A program made the translations under genes and the position numbers. A DNA stretch of 64,000 nucleotides from Bacteroides sp. (lineage in GTDB: Bacteria > Bacillota > Clostridia > Oscillospirales > Acutalibacteraceae). This document shows, in pieces, positions 53,095 through 63,235 of this stretch (positions are counted from its first letter, which is position 1; each line of letters opens with the position of its first letter). The notes below the pieces were generated by a model. It had not been told where the DNA came from. It worked only from the letters and a program-made list of their open reading frames with translations, and searched no databases. The DNA lies in contig JAMPEQ010000002.1 in the NCBI GenBank assembly GCA_023665085.1, forward strand, positions 1 through 64,000. Direction: 5' to 3'.

Positions 53095-55445
53095 TACACT
53101 ACCCCCAGCAATGCAAGAACACCACGTACAATAAATGATGCAATCCATGCAATAACGCACTGCATTACAACCATAGAAAAAGCCCACTTTCCGCCCAGTT
53201 CACGCTTTACAGAAGCAACAGCGGCAACACACGGTGTATATAACAGGCAAAATACAAGAAGGCTTATTGCACCAAGCGGAGTAATAACCCCTGCAAGTGC
53301 TGATGTAGAGCCAAACAGCACAGATAAAGTAGAAACAACACTTTCCTTTGCCATAAAGCCTGTAATGAGAGCAGTGGAAATTCTCCAATCTCCAAAACCT
53401 AAGGGACTAAATATCGGAGCAATTACACCCGCAAAAGTCGCCAGCATACTATCCTTGGAATCCGAAACAATATTGAAGCGAATATCAAATGTCTGCAAAA
53501 ACCATATAACTATTGATGCTATAAAAATAATAGTGAATGCTCTCTGGATGAAATCCTTTGCCTTTTCCCAAAGAAGCTGACCAACGTTTTTTACACTTGG
53601 CATACGATAATTCGGAAGTTCCATAACAAAAGGTACAGGCTCACCCTTAAACATTGTACCTTTCATAATACAAGCCATAATAATACCGCTGATAATTCCC
53701 AGAGCATACAATCCCGTCATAACCAAAGCCTTATAGCTTTGAAAGAATGCTGCGGTAAAAAACGCATAAATAGGAAGCTTTGCCGAACAGCTCATAAATG
53801 GTGTCAGCATTATTGTCATTTTTCTGTCACGCTCGGAAGAAAGTGTACGGCTTGCCATAACACCGGGGACAGTACATCCAAATCCTATCAGCATAGGGAC
53901 AATACTTCTGCCTGACAAACCGATTTTTCTAAGAAGCTTATCCATAACAAAAGCCACTCTTGCCATATATCCGCTGTCCTCAAGTATTGATAAAAAGAAA
54001 AATAATGTAACAATTATTGGCAGAAAACTCAGAACACTGCCTACGCCGTTAAATACACCATCAATAATCAGAGAATGAACGACCTCATTTACATTAGCTG
54101 CTAAAAGAGCTTTATCGGCTGCATCTGTTAATAAGTTCACACCTATTTCAAGAAGTCTTGAAAGTCCTTCACCGATAACATTAAAAGTAAGCCAGAACAC
54201 TAATCCCATAATTCCGATAAAAGCAGGAATTGCAGTATATTTGCCTGTAAGGAATTTATCTATCTTTCTGCTTCTTACATGCTCCTTGCTTTCTCTAGGC
54301 TTAATAACAGTCGCATTACATACTTTTTTTATAAATGTAAATCGCATATCTGCTATGGCAGCAGAACGGTCAAGTCCCCTCTCCTGCTCCATCTGAAGAA
54401 TTATGTGCTCTATCATCTCCTGTTCATTTCGACTGAGCTGAAGCTTGTCGAGAACAAGAGCATCACCCTCTACAAGTTTGCTTGCCGCAAACCGAACAGG
54501 TATACCTGCTGCAGCTGCGTGATCTTCTACAAGGTGCATTATACCGTGTATACATCTGTGTATTGCACTGTCTCTTTCGTTATCCTCACAAAAATCACGT
54601 CTTCCCGGTCTTTCCTGATACTTGGCAATATGTACAGCGTGATCCACCAATTCACTGATACCTTCATTTTTAGAGGCTGAAATCGGAATAACAGGAACAC
54701 CTAATATTGCCTCCATTTCATTAACCAGAATTGAGCCTCCGTTTTCTCTTACCTCGTCCATCATATTAAGGGCTATAACCATCGGCATATCCAGTTCCAT
54801 AAGCTGCATGGTAAGATACATATTTCTCTCAATATTTGAAGCATCAATTATATTGATAATACCTTTGGGTTTGTCTCCCAGCAGAAACTCTCTTGTAACT
54901 ATTTCTTCACTGCTGTAGGGTGACATTGAATATATACCCGGCAAATCTGTTATAAGAGTATTTTTTCGCCCTGTAATAGCGCCATCCTTGCGGTCAACAG
55001 TTACACCCGGGAAATTTCCTACATGCTGATTAGATCCTGTCAATCTGTTAAACAAAGTAGTTTTTCCGCAGTTTTGATTACCTACAAGGGCATATGTAAG
55101 AGTTTCACTATCAGGCAAAGGATTTTCATCTGCTTTAGTATGAAATTTTCCGCCCTCACCAAGACCGGGATGACAAATATCTGATTTTCGTCTGCCATCG
55201 TCTTTCACTGCATCAAGCTCGTATTCAGCACTTATCTCAATTTTATCAGCATCTGCAATACGAAGTGTAAGCTCGTATCCATGAATACGCAGCTGAACAG
55301 GATCACCCATTGGTGCATACTTAACCATAGTAACCTCTGCACCGGGTATTAATCCCATATCGAGAAAATGCTGTCTTAATGCACCTTCACCGCCGACCTT
55401 AAGAATAACGGCAGTTTTTCCTATCTGTAAATCTTTTAAAGTCAT
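53094..55445 (-). CDS. feoB: FeoA-FeoB fusion ferrous iron transporter
   Basis: 783 residues. Residues 1-75 are an FeoA (SH3-like) domain (MTLKDLQIGKTAVILKVGG, MGLIPGAEVTMV). A linker of about 40 residues leads to the G domain: P-loop GNQNCGKTT (122-130), switch region TVDRKDG (149-155), DLPGIYS (167-173) and NMMD (227-230). The C-terminal membrane part has two Gate motifs (GVGSVLSFLPIIVTLFFFL and the SCSAKLPIY core). FeoB imports Fe2+; fusion to FeoA fixes a 1:1 ratio. No Fur or DtxR-type box is evident in the 125-nt upstream gap. Confidence 0.95.
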   Translation of the reverse strand: MTLKDLQIGKTAVILKVGGEGALRQHFLDMGLIPGAEVTMVKYAPMGDPVQLRIHGYELTLRIADADKIEISAEYELDAVKDDGRRKSDICHPGLGEGGKFHTKADENPLPDSETLTYALVGNQNCGKTTLFNRLTGSNQHVGNFPGVTVDRKDGAITGRKNTLITDLPGIYSMSPYSSEEIVTREFLLGDKPKGIINIIDASNIERNMYLTMQLMELDMPMVIALNMMDEVRENGGSILVNEMEAILGVPVIPISASKNEGISELVDHAVHIAKYQERPGRRDFCEDNERDSAIHRCIHGIMHLVEDHAAAAGIPVRFAASKLVEGDALVLDKLQLSRNEQEMIEHIILQMEQERGLDRSAAIADMRFTFIKKVCNATVIKPRESKEHVRSRKIDKFLTGKYTAIPAFIGIMGLVFWLTFNVIGEGLSRLLEIGVNLLTDAADKALLAANVNEVVHSLIIDGVFNGVGSVLSFLPIIVTLFFFLSILEDSGYMARVAFVMDKLLRKIGLSGRSIVPMLIGFGCTVPGVMASRTLSSERDRKMTIMLTPFMSCSAKLPIYAFFTAAFFQSYKALVMTGLYALGIISGIIMACIMKGTMFKGEPVPFVMELPNYRMPSVKNVGQLLWEKAKDFIQRAFTIIFIASIVIWFLQTFDIRFNIVSDSKDSMLATFAGVIAPIFSPLGFGDWRISTALITGFMAKESVVSTLSVLFGSTSALAGVITPLGAISLLVFCLLYTPCVAAVASVKRELGGKWAFSMVVMQCVIAWIASFIVRGVLALLGVV

Positions 55446-55570
55446 AATTTTACCTGCATCTTTAATTGAACAAAATAATATAGTTTAGTATTTTTAACAT
55501 ATATAATATATCTATTCAATAGTATAAAAATTATTATTGACCTATGAAATCAGCTTATCTAAATCTTGCT

Positions 55571-58333
55571 CTACTGCTGTCTAATATAGCTTCCGTTTGC
55601 ATAATCTTTTGTAACAATAATCTGCTTATCAATACGTTCCTTTAATTGCGGTACATGAGATATTATGCCAACCAGTCTGTTACTTCCGCCTATTCCTACA
55701 AGAGTTTTAATTGCCTGTTCAAGTGATTCCTCATCAAGTGAGCCGAAGCCTTCATCAATAAACATTGTGTCAATTTTGATTCCGCCTGATTCTGACTGCA
55801 CTTCATCAGAAAGCCCTAATGCAAGGGATAACGACGCCTTAAACGACTCACCTCCTGATAATGTTTTTATACTTCTCACAGTACCATTATAGTGGTCGAT
55901 AACATCAAGCTCAAGTCCGCTCTGAATCTTGTTGTTTTCGGCCTGCGTACTTCGTACAAGCTCATATTGACCGTCACTCATTTTCATAAATCTTGTATTA
56001 GCTTTCTTTATAATATCATCAAAATAACTCATCTGAACATAAGTTTCGAGCATAATCTTCTCCTTGCCCTGAACCTTTCCGTTTGCAGTATTATCAAGAG
56101 CATTAAGCCAGTTACGCTTTTTTTCGAGTTCACTGAAACCTTTATATTTTTTAAAAATATTAGTTTTAACATTATTATTGTTTGAGAGTCTAATATTAAT
56201 TTTTTGCCTTTCATTATCCAGTACAGAGTATTTTTCAGTAAAATCTTTAAGTTGTAATTGTATTTCATCAATATCAAGCTCTTTTGAATTTTCAAGTTGA
56301 CGAATCAGCTCTGCCTGCTTTCCCTGAAGTTCTGCAAGCTGATTGTTAAGGCTGTTCAGCCCTTCACATGATTTTTCTACAGCGCTGTTTTTTTCAGATA
56401 CAATGTTATTCAGACTGTTGATTTTTTCAGAAAGCTGAGCCTTGCTGTCAAATTCAAGCTTTTTACTAAGTTTCTTTATTGTTTCTCCAACAGCTCTTAT
56501 TTCCGTATTCAGTGCAGTAATTTCCAAATTATTTTTATTGAATTTAATTTTGTTTTCATCTATATTTTTTTCAAGTTCCGGAAGAATTTTACTGATTACC
56601 GCCTTTTCTTTTTTCAGCCTTTCACTTTCCGTAAGTATATCTTCAGCACTTGCTAAAGACTTCATTACGCTATTTTTAATAATTCTTATACTGTTTTCAG
56701 CATTATCAAAATTGCTGATTTCAAAATCATTTGCAAGCATTTCATTAAGATTTTCAAAAGTGCTTTCCTTTTGCACATTTATCTCTCTTGCTTTATTTCC
56801 TGCTGACTCTCTTGCACTGCGAGCTTTTTCATCTTCATTCTTTTTTGCATCAAGCTCAGCTTTTGTGGGAGCTTTATCAGGTGCTTTTGCAGGATTTGGA
56901 TGATGAACCGAACCACACACCGAACAAGGTTCACCTTCCTTAAGTGAACTCGCCAGCAAGCCTGCCTGTGAATCAAGATACAGCTGATACTGTATCTCAT
57001 ATTCATTATGCACTATATTATATGTATCACTTTTTGCTTTAAAATCATCTTGAGCTGATTTTAATTTTTCTTTTATAGTCTTGAGATCTGAAAATTTCAC
57101 TTCGGCCATTTCGATTTTCTTCAAAATCTGCTCTTCATTTTCTTTTTTTGCTGTGCATTCAGCAATAACTGTCTCAGGGCTGCCTATAATATTTAATCTG
57201 CCGTTATATTTAGCAATTTTCTTTTCAATGCTTTCACAATTTTCCTTTAGAACAGTATTATCTCTTTCAAGCCCCTCCAGCTTTTTCTGCAAACTATTCA
57301 AATGCTTTTTCTTATCCTCAAGTTCATCATAATCCACCATACTCTGCTGGAGAATAGTTACTTTTTCCTTTGTGCTTTCAACATCTTCAGCGAAATCCTT
57401 TGCCTGCTTTAATAAACTTTCTGCAGCAGTTTTTTTATCGTCAAGTATTTTCAGAGCTTTATTATTTTCATCATATTTCTTTTTGTTTTCATTTGCCTTA
57501 GCTGCTTCATTTTTTTGTGTTTTCAGCTCATCAAGCCGATTATTATATTCGGATAATTTAGAATAAGCCTCTTCCTGCTTTACGCTGTCATAATCAATCA
57601 GCTTATCAAGAAAAGCTAAAATTTCTGCAACAGGCTTACCGTTTTTCTTTATATCCTCTAATGCAACAATCATCGGATTGTCTGAAGCACACTCTATACC
57701 GACAGCATACTGCCTTATGCTGTCGCTGTATTCCTTGCACTTTTTATTTACATCAATTGCTTCATTTTTTATTTTATACTGCATTTTTTCATAAAACTGG
57801 GTTTTAAATATTTCTCTGAATATTGCTTGACGCTCTGTAGTTTTAGCTAAAATGAGTTTCAAAAAATCACCCTGTGCAATCATTGCTATCTGTGAAAATT
57901 GATTTTTGTTAACTCCGATAATATCAATAATTTTATCATTAACTTCCTTTGGCTTTGTAATTACTGCTTTATCAGGCATTATCATCTCCGCCTCAGCGGA
58001 CTGCTTAACTGTGCCGTTTCCACGCTTTGCAGGTCTATCATACTCAGGAACACGCTTAACAAAATATCTCTCGCCATTATTATCAAAGGTCAGCTCGACA
58101 AAGGTTTTAGTATCTTCCTTTGCATATTTTGAACGGAACATATTAGCTTTTCTGTTATCACCGCTCGGCTCACCGAAAAGAGCATAGGTTATTGCATCGA
58201 AAATTGTTGTCTTGCCTGCACCTGTATCACCTGTTATCAAATAAATTCCATTATTTCCAAAAATCTCAAAATTAACAGTCTCCTCATTAGCATATGGTCC
58301 GAATGCAGACATTACCAGTTTAACAGGTCTCAT
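55571..58333 (-). CDS. sbcC: Exonuclease subunit SbcC
   Basis: 920 residues. SMC-like ATPase partner of SbcD, cleaving hairpin and palindromic DNA ends. Seen: N-terminal FGPYANEETVNF and Walker A TGDTGAGKTTIFDAI (about 34-48), two long coiled coils (about 180-440 and 490-720), the zinc-hook EGEPCSVCGSVHHP between them, the signature LSGGESFKASLSLALGL and Walker B MFIDEGFGSLDEESL near the C-terminus. The ATG follows the sbcD TAA with no gap. Confidence 0.97.
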   Translation of the reverse strand: MRPVKLVMSAFGPYANEETVNFEIFGNNGIYLITGDTGAGKTTIFDAITYALFGEPSGDNRKANMFRSKYAKEDTKTFVELTFDNNGERYFVKRVPEYDRPAKRGNGTVKQSAEAEMIMPDKAVITKPKEVNDKIIDIIGVNKNQFSQIAMIAQGDFLKLILAKTTERQAIFREIFKTQFYEKMQYKIKNEAIDVNKKCKEYSDSIRQYAVGIECASDNPMIVALEDIKKNGKPVAEILAFLDKLIDYDSVKQEEAYSKLSEYNNRLDELKTQKNEAAKANENKKKYDENNKALKILDDKKTAAESLLKQAKDFAEDVESTKEKVTILQQSMVDYDELEDKKKHLNSLQKKLEGLERDNTVLKENCESIEKKIAKYNGRLNIIGSPETVIAECTAKKENEEQILKKIEMAEVKFSDLKTIKEKLKSAQDDFKAKSDTYNIVHNEYEIQYQLYLDSQAGLLASSLKEGEPCSVCGSVHHPNPAKAPDKAPTKAELDAKKNEDEKARSARESAGNKAREINVQKESTFENLNEMLANDFEISNFDNAENSIRIIKNSVMKSLASAEDILTESERLKKEKAVISKILPELEKNIDENKIKFNKNNLEITALNTEIRAVGETIKKLSKKLEFDSKAQLSEKINSLNNIVSEKNSAVEKSCEGLNSLNNQLAELQGKQAELIRQLENSKELDIDEIQLQLKDFTEKYSVLDNERQKINIRLSNNNNVKTNIFKKYKGFSELEKKRNWLNALDNTANGKVQGKEKIMLETYVQMSYFDDIIKKANTRFMKMSDGQYELVRSTQAENNKIQSGLELDVIDHYNGTVRSIKTLSGGESFKASLSLALGLSDEVQSESGGIKIDTMFIDEGFGSLDEESLEQAIKTLVGIGGSNRLVGIISHVPQLKERIDKQIIVTKDYANGSYIRQQ

Positions 58334-59464
58334 TTATACTTCCCCCTTTTTAAGCTCGTCAATCAAATTTTCTATGAATACTCTCTGCTCGTCGCTCATT
58401 TCATCACCGTTTTGCTTAGCGTAAAGTTCTTCAAAATATTCTGATTCAGACTTTTTTATTTTACTTCCGTCTACCGTTTCATTGCTGTTAGTACGCCTAT
58501 TATTATAGTCGAGTTTCATGAGATTAGGATATACACAACGAAGTCTGTCAACAGCATCATAAACATCAAACTCATCTGTAAGTGTAATATGATAGTAGTC
58601 ATCCGTGTTTAAATTTTCATAAAACTTTTTGCTGACCAGCTCATCATATGTACCTGTTATTTCCTTCAAATCACGCTTAGGTATCAAAGGAATTTCACTA
58701 ATCTTAACATTTCTCTTTTCCTTAAAATCAACCACTGTTATTGATTTTTTATGATTAACCTCAGAAAAAGAGTATTTTAATGGTGTACCCGAATATCTAA
58801 CAACATCTCTTCCGACTGACTGCGGTGAATGAAGATGACCTAATGCAACATAGTCAAAATCATCAAAAACATTTACAGCAACATTATCACTTCCGCCTAC
58901 AGAAATTTCTTCAGAATCGCAGGAGGATGCACCTGCAACAAACTGATGTGTTACAAGTATATTTCTCTCCTCTGCATTTATTTGCATATTCTCAACAGCT
59001 GCTTTTACAGCATCGGTATAGCTGTCAATTTTTGCATTATTGAAAACCGCTCTTGCATTAGCTGGCTTAATAAACGGAAGCATATAAATATTCAGAACAC
59101 CATATTTATCTTTAAGGCAATTTGCCCTGCAATTTCCATCATAAACAGGGGAAAAGTATATTCCTGCTTTATTTATTAAATCTGACGCAAAGGCAAGACG
59201 CTGGGCACTGTCATGATTTCCGCTTATTATAAATGTCTTAATATTTCTTTCAGACAATCTGCATATAAAATCGTTAAAAAGCTCAACAGCTTCTGTAGAC
59301 GGCACGCTTTTATCATACACATCCCCTGCTATAACAACTCCGTCCGGATTGTGTTCATCAATAGCATTAAGAATTTTTATTAAAATATATTTTTGCTCTT
59401 CAATCATAGAAAAACCGTTTACTTTTTTACCTAAATGCAAATCAGCCAGATGAAAAATCTTCAT
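58334..59464 (-). CDS. sbcD: Exonuclease subunit SbcD
   Basis: 376 residues from the ATG at 59464 (AAGAGGTAG upstream; the ATG at 59533 lies in the promoter). Mre11-type metallophosphoesterase: FHLADLHLGK, VVIAGDVYDKSVP, ISGNHDSA, LVTHQFVAG and ALGHLHSPQ motifs bind two metals. It lies in an operon with sbcC. Confidence 0.97.
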   Translation of the reverse strand: MKIFHLADLHLGKKVNGFSMIEEQKYILIKILNAIDEHNPDGVVIAGDVYDKSVPSTEAVELFNDFICRLSERNIKTFIISGNHDSAQRLAFASDLINKAGIYFSPVYDGNCRANCLKDKYGVLNIYMLPFIKPANARAVFNNAKIDSYTDAVKAAVENMQINAEERNILVTHQFVAGASSCDSEEISVGGSDNVAVNVFDDFDYVALGHLHSPQSVGRDVVRYSGTPLKYSFSEVNHKKSITVVDFKEKRNVKISEIPLIPKRDLKEITGTYDELVSKKFYENLNTDDYYHITLTDEFDVYDAVDRLRCVYPNLMKLDYNNRRTNSNETVDGSKIKKSESEYFEELYAKQNGDEMSDEQRVFIENLIDELKKGEV

Positions 59465-59504
59465 AACTACCTCTTTATCTTCCAAAACCATATAATGTAA
59501 AATA

Positions 59505-59533
59505 ATTATATAATATAAGTAAGACGTTTTCAA
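59505..59533 (-). promoter_or_regulatory. Promoter of sbcDC
   Basis: Minus strand TTGAAA-N17-TATAAT, about 40 nt before sbcD. Confidence 0.75.
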
Positions 59534-59574
59534 TCAGATCACATATCTTTTTATCAAATACACGCTTAAGATTG

Positions 59575-59603
59575 TTGCTTTTTTTCAATAAATTTGTTAT
59601 ATT
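59575..59603 (+). promoter_or_regulatory. Promoter of obg
   Basis: TTGCTT-N17-TATATT, about 32 nt before the obg ATG. Confidence 0.6.
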
Positions 59604-59635
59604 TCTATATAAGAATAAGAAAAGGAATTAAAATA

Positions 59636-60907
59636 ATGTTTGTAGATATTGCTAAAATAAAAATAAAAGCAGGTGACGGCGGTGCAGGTGCAGTTGCATT
59701 TCACAGAGAAAAATACGTAGCTGCAGGTGGTCCTGACGGCGGTGACGGCGGAAAAGGCGGAGATATAGTATTCGTTGTTGATGACAATCTTGCTACTCTT
59801 GCTGATTTCAGATACAAGAGAAAGTACGCTGCCAAAAACGGTGAAAACGGAAGAGGATGCCGTCAATACGGAAAAAAAGCTCCGGATTTTGAAATTAAAG
59901 TACCACGCGGAACTATTATAAAAGAAATAAACTCGGGTGCAGTTATGGCTGATATGAGCAAAACAGACAGATTTGTCGCTGCCAGAGGCGGAAAAGGTGG
60001 TTGGGGAAACATTCACTTTGCAACACCAACCAGACAAGTTCCTCGTTTTGCAAAACCCGGAATGCCCGGTGAAGAATGGGAAATATCCTTAGAATTGAAG
60101 CTCCTTGCTGATGTAGGCTTGCTTGGATATCCAAGTGTTGGAAAATCCAGCCTTATATCTGTTGTCAGCCAAGCTAAGCCAAAAATTGCTGACTATCATT
60201 TTACAACATTAGTTCCGAATCTTGGTGTTGTATCCATGGGTGAAGGCAGTTCATTTGTTATTGCAGATATCCCGGGTCTTATTGAGGGTGCAAGTGACGG
60301 AATTGGTCTTGGTCATGAATTTTTGCGTCATGTTGAGCGTTGCAGACTGTTAGTTCACATTGTTGATGTAAGCGGATTTGAGGGCAGAAATCCCATTGAC
60401 GATTTTAATAAAATAAACGAAGAGCTTGTTAAATTTAATCCTGAGCTTGCAAAACAGCCTCAGATTGTTGCAGGCAACAAAATCGACATGGCAGAGCCGG
60501 AACAAATTGAGGAATTCAAGAACTATGTTGAAAGTAAAGGCTTTGAATATTATTCAATCTGTGCACCTATAATGGAGGGTACTCAGGAGCTTATGAATGC
60601 AGTATGGAATAAGCTGCAAACTCTTCCGCCTATAAAGGAATACGAAGCTGAAGAAATACCTCTTGATGCTCTCATTAAGGACGACAAGGGCTTCAAAATA
60701 ACTGTTGAAGATGATAATTATTATATTGTTGAGGCTGACTGGTTTCCTAAAGTTCTCAAGGGTATTGATATAGAAGATTATGAGGCACTGCAGTATATGC
60801 AGAGAGTTCTTGAAAAAAGCGGTGTTTTTGATGCACTGCGTGAACGAGGAATACAGGAGGGCGACATAGTATCTATTTACGATATTGAGTTCGAATATAT
60901 ACCATAA
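59636..60907 (+). CDS. obg: GTPase Obg (CgtA)
   Basis: 423 residues from the ATG at 59636 (AAAGGAAT upstream). A ribosome-associated GTPase in 50S maturation and stress/sporulation control. Seen: the Gly-rich Obg domain (about 1-158: GDGGAGAVAFHREKYVAAGGPDGGDGG), G1 GYPSVGKSSL, switch DYHFTTLVPNLGVV, G3 DIPGLIEGA, G4 GNKIDM, and a C-terminal OCT domain (about 345-423). The stop overlaps the mrnC ATG (TAATG). Confidence 0.98.
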   Translation: MFVDIAKIKIKAGDGGAGAVAFHREKYVAAGGPDGGDGGKGGDIVFVVDDNLATLADFRYKRKYAAKNGENGRGCRQYGKKAPDFEIKVPRGTIIKEINSGAVMADMSKTDRFVAARGGKGGWGNIHFATPTRQVPRFAKPGMPGEEWEISLELKLLADVGLLGYPSVGKSSLISVVSQAKPKIADYHFTTLVPNLGVVSMGEGSSFVIADIPGLIEGASDGIGLGHEFLRHVERCRLLVHIVDVSGFEGRNPIDDFNKINEELVKFNPELAKQPQIVAGNKIDMAEPEQIEEFKNYVESKGFEYYSICAPIMEGTQELMNAVWNKLQTLPPIKEYEAEEIPLDALIKDDKGFKITVEDDNYYIVEADWFPKVLKGIDIEDYEALQYMQRVLEKSGVFDALRERGIQEGDIVSIYDIEFEYIP

Positions 60908-61293
60908 TGAGATTTGTTGATAAAGAAGTAAATCCGAAGCAGTTAAGCCCGCTTAACCTTGCATTCATCGGAGACGGAATATATGAAATCCTTGTAAGAG
61001 AAACACTTGTATGCAATGCTAACAGACCTGTCAATGATCTGCACAAGGAAAGTGTAAAATATGTTTCAGCAAAGGCACAGACATCTGCTTTTGAAAAAAT
61101 CAAAGATATTCTTACAGAAGAAGAAATGACCGTATTCAAAAGAGGCAGAAACTCCAAAGTCGGTCATTCGCCAAAAAGCGCCACTGAAGGCGAATACCAC
61201 TGTGCGACAGGAGTTGAGGCACTATTCGGATATTTGTACTTAAAGGATGATATAAACAGAATAAAAGAATTATTTTCTAAAATTAACTCTTGA
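60907..61293 (+). CDS. mrnC: Mini-ribonuclease 3
   Basis: 128 residues. RNase III domain without the dsRNA-binding domain; it processes 23S rRNA ends in Firmicutes. Seen: LNLAFIGDGIYEILVRE, with the catalytic acidic residues, KRGRNSK and EYHCATGVEALFGYLYL. Coupled to obg by TAATG. Its stop codon TGA (61291-61293) lies within the -35 box of the tRNA-Val promoter. Confidence 0.95.
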   Translation: MRFVDKEVNPKQLSPLNLAFIGDGIYEILVRETLVCNANRPVNDLHKESVKYVSAKAQTSAFEKIKDILTEEEMTVFKRGRNSKVGHSPKSATEGEYHCATGVEALFGYLYLKDDINRIKELFSKINS

Positions 61294-61318
61294 CAAATGC
61301 TCTGCTTTGTTATATAAT
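61290..61318 (+). promoter_or_regulatory. Consensus promoter of tRNA-Val
   Basis: TTGACA-N17-TATAAT, a perfect sigma-A promoter, 13 nt before the tRNA. Its -35 box includes the mrnC stop codon. Confidence 0.93.
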
Positions 61319-61331
61319 CATTCTTGCTGAT

Positions 61332-61407
61332 GGGAGCATAGCTCAGCTGGGAGAGCATCTGCCTTACAAGCAGAGGGTCACAGGTTCGAGCCCTGTTGTT
61401 CCCACCA
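61332..61407 (+). tRNA. tRNA-Val (anticodon TAC)
   Basis: A 76-nt cloverleaf: acceptor GGGAGCA / TGTTCCC (one G-T pair), D arm GCTC...GAGC, anticodon stem TCTGC / GCAGA with loop CTTACAA (anticodon TAC), T arm ACAGG-TTCGAGC-CCTGT, and an encoded 3' ACCA. It has its own promoter and terminator. Confidence 0.98.
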
Positions 61408-61408
61408 A

Positions 61409-61446
61409 AAAAAGACTTAACAGATATCACTGTTAGGTCTTTTCTT
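61409..61446 (+). terminator. Terminator of tRNA-Val
   Basis: AAAAGAC-TTAACAG / CTGTTAG-GTCTTTT stem followed by a T-rich tail. Confidence 0.88.
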
Positions 61447-61466
61447 TTTATCTGCTTATCCAAAAA

Positions 61467-61506
61467 TGATAGACTGTAACATCACTTCAATGATACAGTC
61501 TATTTT
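61467..61506 (-). terminator. Terminator of the rluD-HAD-nfo unit
   Basis: ATAGACTGTA / TACAGTCTAT stem with inner TCA/TGA pairs and T-runs on both sides. Confidence 0.82.
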
Positions 61507-62337
61507 TTATTTGTATAAACTTTTTAAAAGTGAAATTTCCTTTGCATATCCATCCAGTTCATTAGGAGTTTCAAGATAAAACGGAAGATTTTTCAGTAAC
61601 GGATGATTGATAATACGATCAAAAGCATCAATACCTATATACCCCTCACCTATTTTTTCATGCCTGTCCTTATGAGATCCTAAAGGATTTTTGGAATCAT
61701 TAAGATGTACTGCCTTAAGTCTTTCAATACCTATAACCCTGTCAAATTCTTCAAGCACACCATCAAGATTATTTATGATATCATAGCCCGCATCATTAAC
61801 ATGGCATGTATCAAGGCAAACACCAAGCTTTTCGTTAAGCTCAACCTTATCAATAATTGTCTTAATTTCTTCAAAGGTTTTTCCGATTTCCGAGCCTTTT
61901 CCTGCCATAGTTTCAAGCAAAACAGTCGTAGTCATTTCAGGAAACAAAACTTTATTTAAAACATCTGCAATCAAATCAATGCCTGCATCCTCACCCTGTC
62001 CAACATGAGAGCCCGGATGGAAATTATAAAGCTGATTCGGAGTATACTCCATTCGTTTTAAATCATCCGTAAAAACATTCAATGCAAATTCTCTTGTCTC
62101 TGCCTTTGCGCTGCAACAATTCAAAGTATATGGTGCATGTGCAAGAATAACCGAAAACCCCTCCGTTTTTGCCAAAGATAAAAAAGCTGCAATATCCTTT
62201 TCGTCAATATCTTTTGCACCGCTGCCTCTGGGATTTCTGGTGAAAAACTGAAAGGTATTAGCACCTATTTCCTTTGCCTGCTTAAGCATAGCTGTATATC
62301 CTTTTGAAGAGCTTAAATGAGCACCTATTGTCAACAT
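61507..62337 (-). CDS. nfo: Endonuclease IV
   Basis: 276 residues. AP endonuclease and 3'-repair enzyme of base excision repair, with three zinc ions. Seen: [95 protein letters not shown] and [16 protein letters not shown], which supply the metal ligands. It lies 4 nt after the HAD gene. Confidence 0.97.
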   Translation of the reverse strand: MLTIGAHLSSSKGYTAMLKQAKEIGANTFQFFTRNPRGSGAKDIDEKDIAAFLSLAKTEGFSVILAHAPYTLNCCSAKAETREFALNVFTDDLKRMEYTPNQLYNFHPGSHVGQGEDAGIDLIADVLNKVLFPEMTTTVLLETMAGKGSEIGKTFEEIKTIIDKVELNEKLGVCLDTCHVNDAGYDIINNLDGVLEEFDRVIGIERLKAVHLNDSKNPLGSHKDRHEKIGEGYIGIDAFDRIINHPLLKNLPFYLETPNELDGYAKEISLLKSLYK

Positions 62338-62341
62338 AAAA

Positions 62342-63208
62342 TCATCCTTGTTTTATAATTCCGTTTGCAATATCTTCGTCCGCCTTACCTGACATTATAT
62401 ATTCAAGCAAATCAGCAACACATCCGTTATTGCAATGGCAAGCCTCAAACTTACAAATATTATGTATTGCAGACGGAGCTTGACCTGCACAGGCAGGCAA
62501 TCCTACTGTTTTAAGCATATCCCAGTCATTATAATAATCACCGATAGCAGCAACATGACTTTTTTCTATGCCGAGAATATCAGCCAGCTTCATAATGCCG
62601 ACACCCTTATGAGTATCCTTTTGAAGCATTTCATAAGAAAACAGTGATGATGACATGAAATTAGCATCGGGATTTTCCATGCTTTCAACAAGCTTTTGAA
62701 GCTTATTAATTACAAGAGGATTTGACCAGAATATAACTTTCATCCAACCCTCTTCAGGAACATCATCAATAGATTTTACATATTCATGCTTCGCCTTGTC
62801 AAAATACATTGTACCCTTTGAAAAAAGTCCGCTTTTAACTATATAGACATAATCGGCAAAATATATGCCTATATCAACGCGTTTAAATATATCATCAAAT
62901 TCTTTGGAAATATATCTTACAAAATCCCTTCCTTTAGGACCTATCGTATTCTGCCAAAGCATTTTTCTTTTATTATAATCATAAATACCTGCACCATTCA
63001 AAATAACTGCAGGCTGGTTTGGGGTAATTCTATTATAGTTACGCTCAAGACTTGACTGAAGTCTGCCCGATGCAAGAGTAAAATTACCACCGCATTCAGT
63101 AAACTTTTTTATAGCATCATAATTTCTTTTAGGCAGTTTTCTGAATTTATTATTCAAAGTACCGTCAATATCAGAAACAACAAGCCAGTTTTCAAAGGTT
63201 TTTTCCAT
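62342..63208 (-). CDS. HAD-IIB (Cof-type) phosphatase
   Basis: 288 residues from the ATG at 63208 (GAGGAG upstream). Nucleophile motif [13 protein letters not shown] (two Asp), TLASGR (motif II), the C2B cap region in the middle, a Lys ([15 protein letters not shown]) and the metal motif [13 protein letters not shown]. Such enzymes hydrolyse sugar phosphates, PLP or similar; the substrate is unknown. It lies 27 nt after rluD, on the same strand. Confidence 0.9.
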   Translation of the reverse strand: MEKTFENWLVVSDIDGTLNNKFRKLPKRNYDAIKKFTECGGNFTLASGRLQSSLERNYNRITPNQPAVILNGAGIYDYNKRKMLWQNTIGPKGRDFVRYISKEFDDIFKRVDIGIYFADYVYIVKSGLFSKGTMYFDKAKHEYVKSIDDVPEEGWMKVIFWSNPLVINKLQKLVESMENPDANFMSSSLFSYEMLQKDTHKGVGIMKLADILGIEKSHVAAIGDYYNDWDMLKTVGLPACAGQAPSAIHNICKFEACHCNNGCVADLLEYIMSGKADEDIANGIIKQG

Positions 63209-63235
63209 ACCTTTTCTCCTCAAAAATATTTAAAT

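Noticed and set aside
53083-53580. 165-residue plus-strand frame
   Set aside because: Antisense to the membrane part of feoB; no ribosome site or family resemblance.
56442-56903. 153-residue Ser/Leu/Phe-rich plus-strand frame
   Set aside because: Antisense of the Lys/Glu-rich SbcC coiled coil, which always yields such hydrophobic shadows.
61164-61463. Minus-strand reading frame of 99 residues across the tRNA
   Set aside because: It is antisense to tRNA-Val and the mrnC end. The RTCDPLLVRQ-type peptide is the reverse complement of the tRNA and is a well-known spurious gene call.
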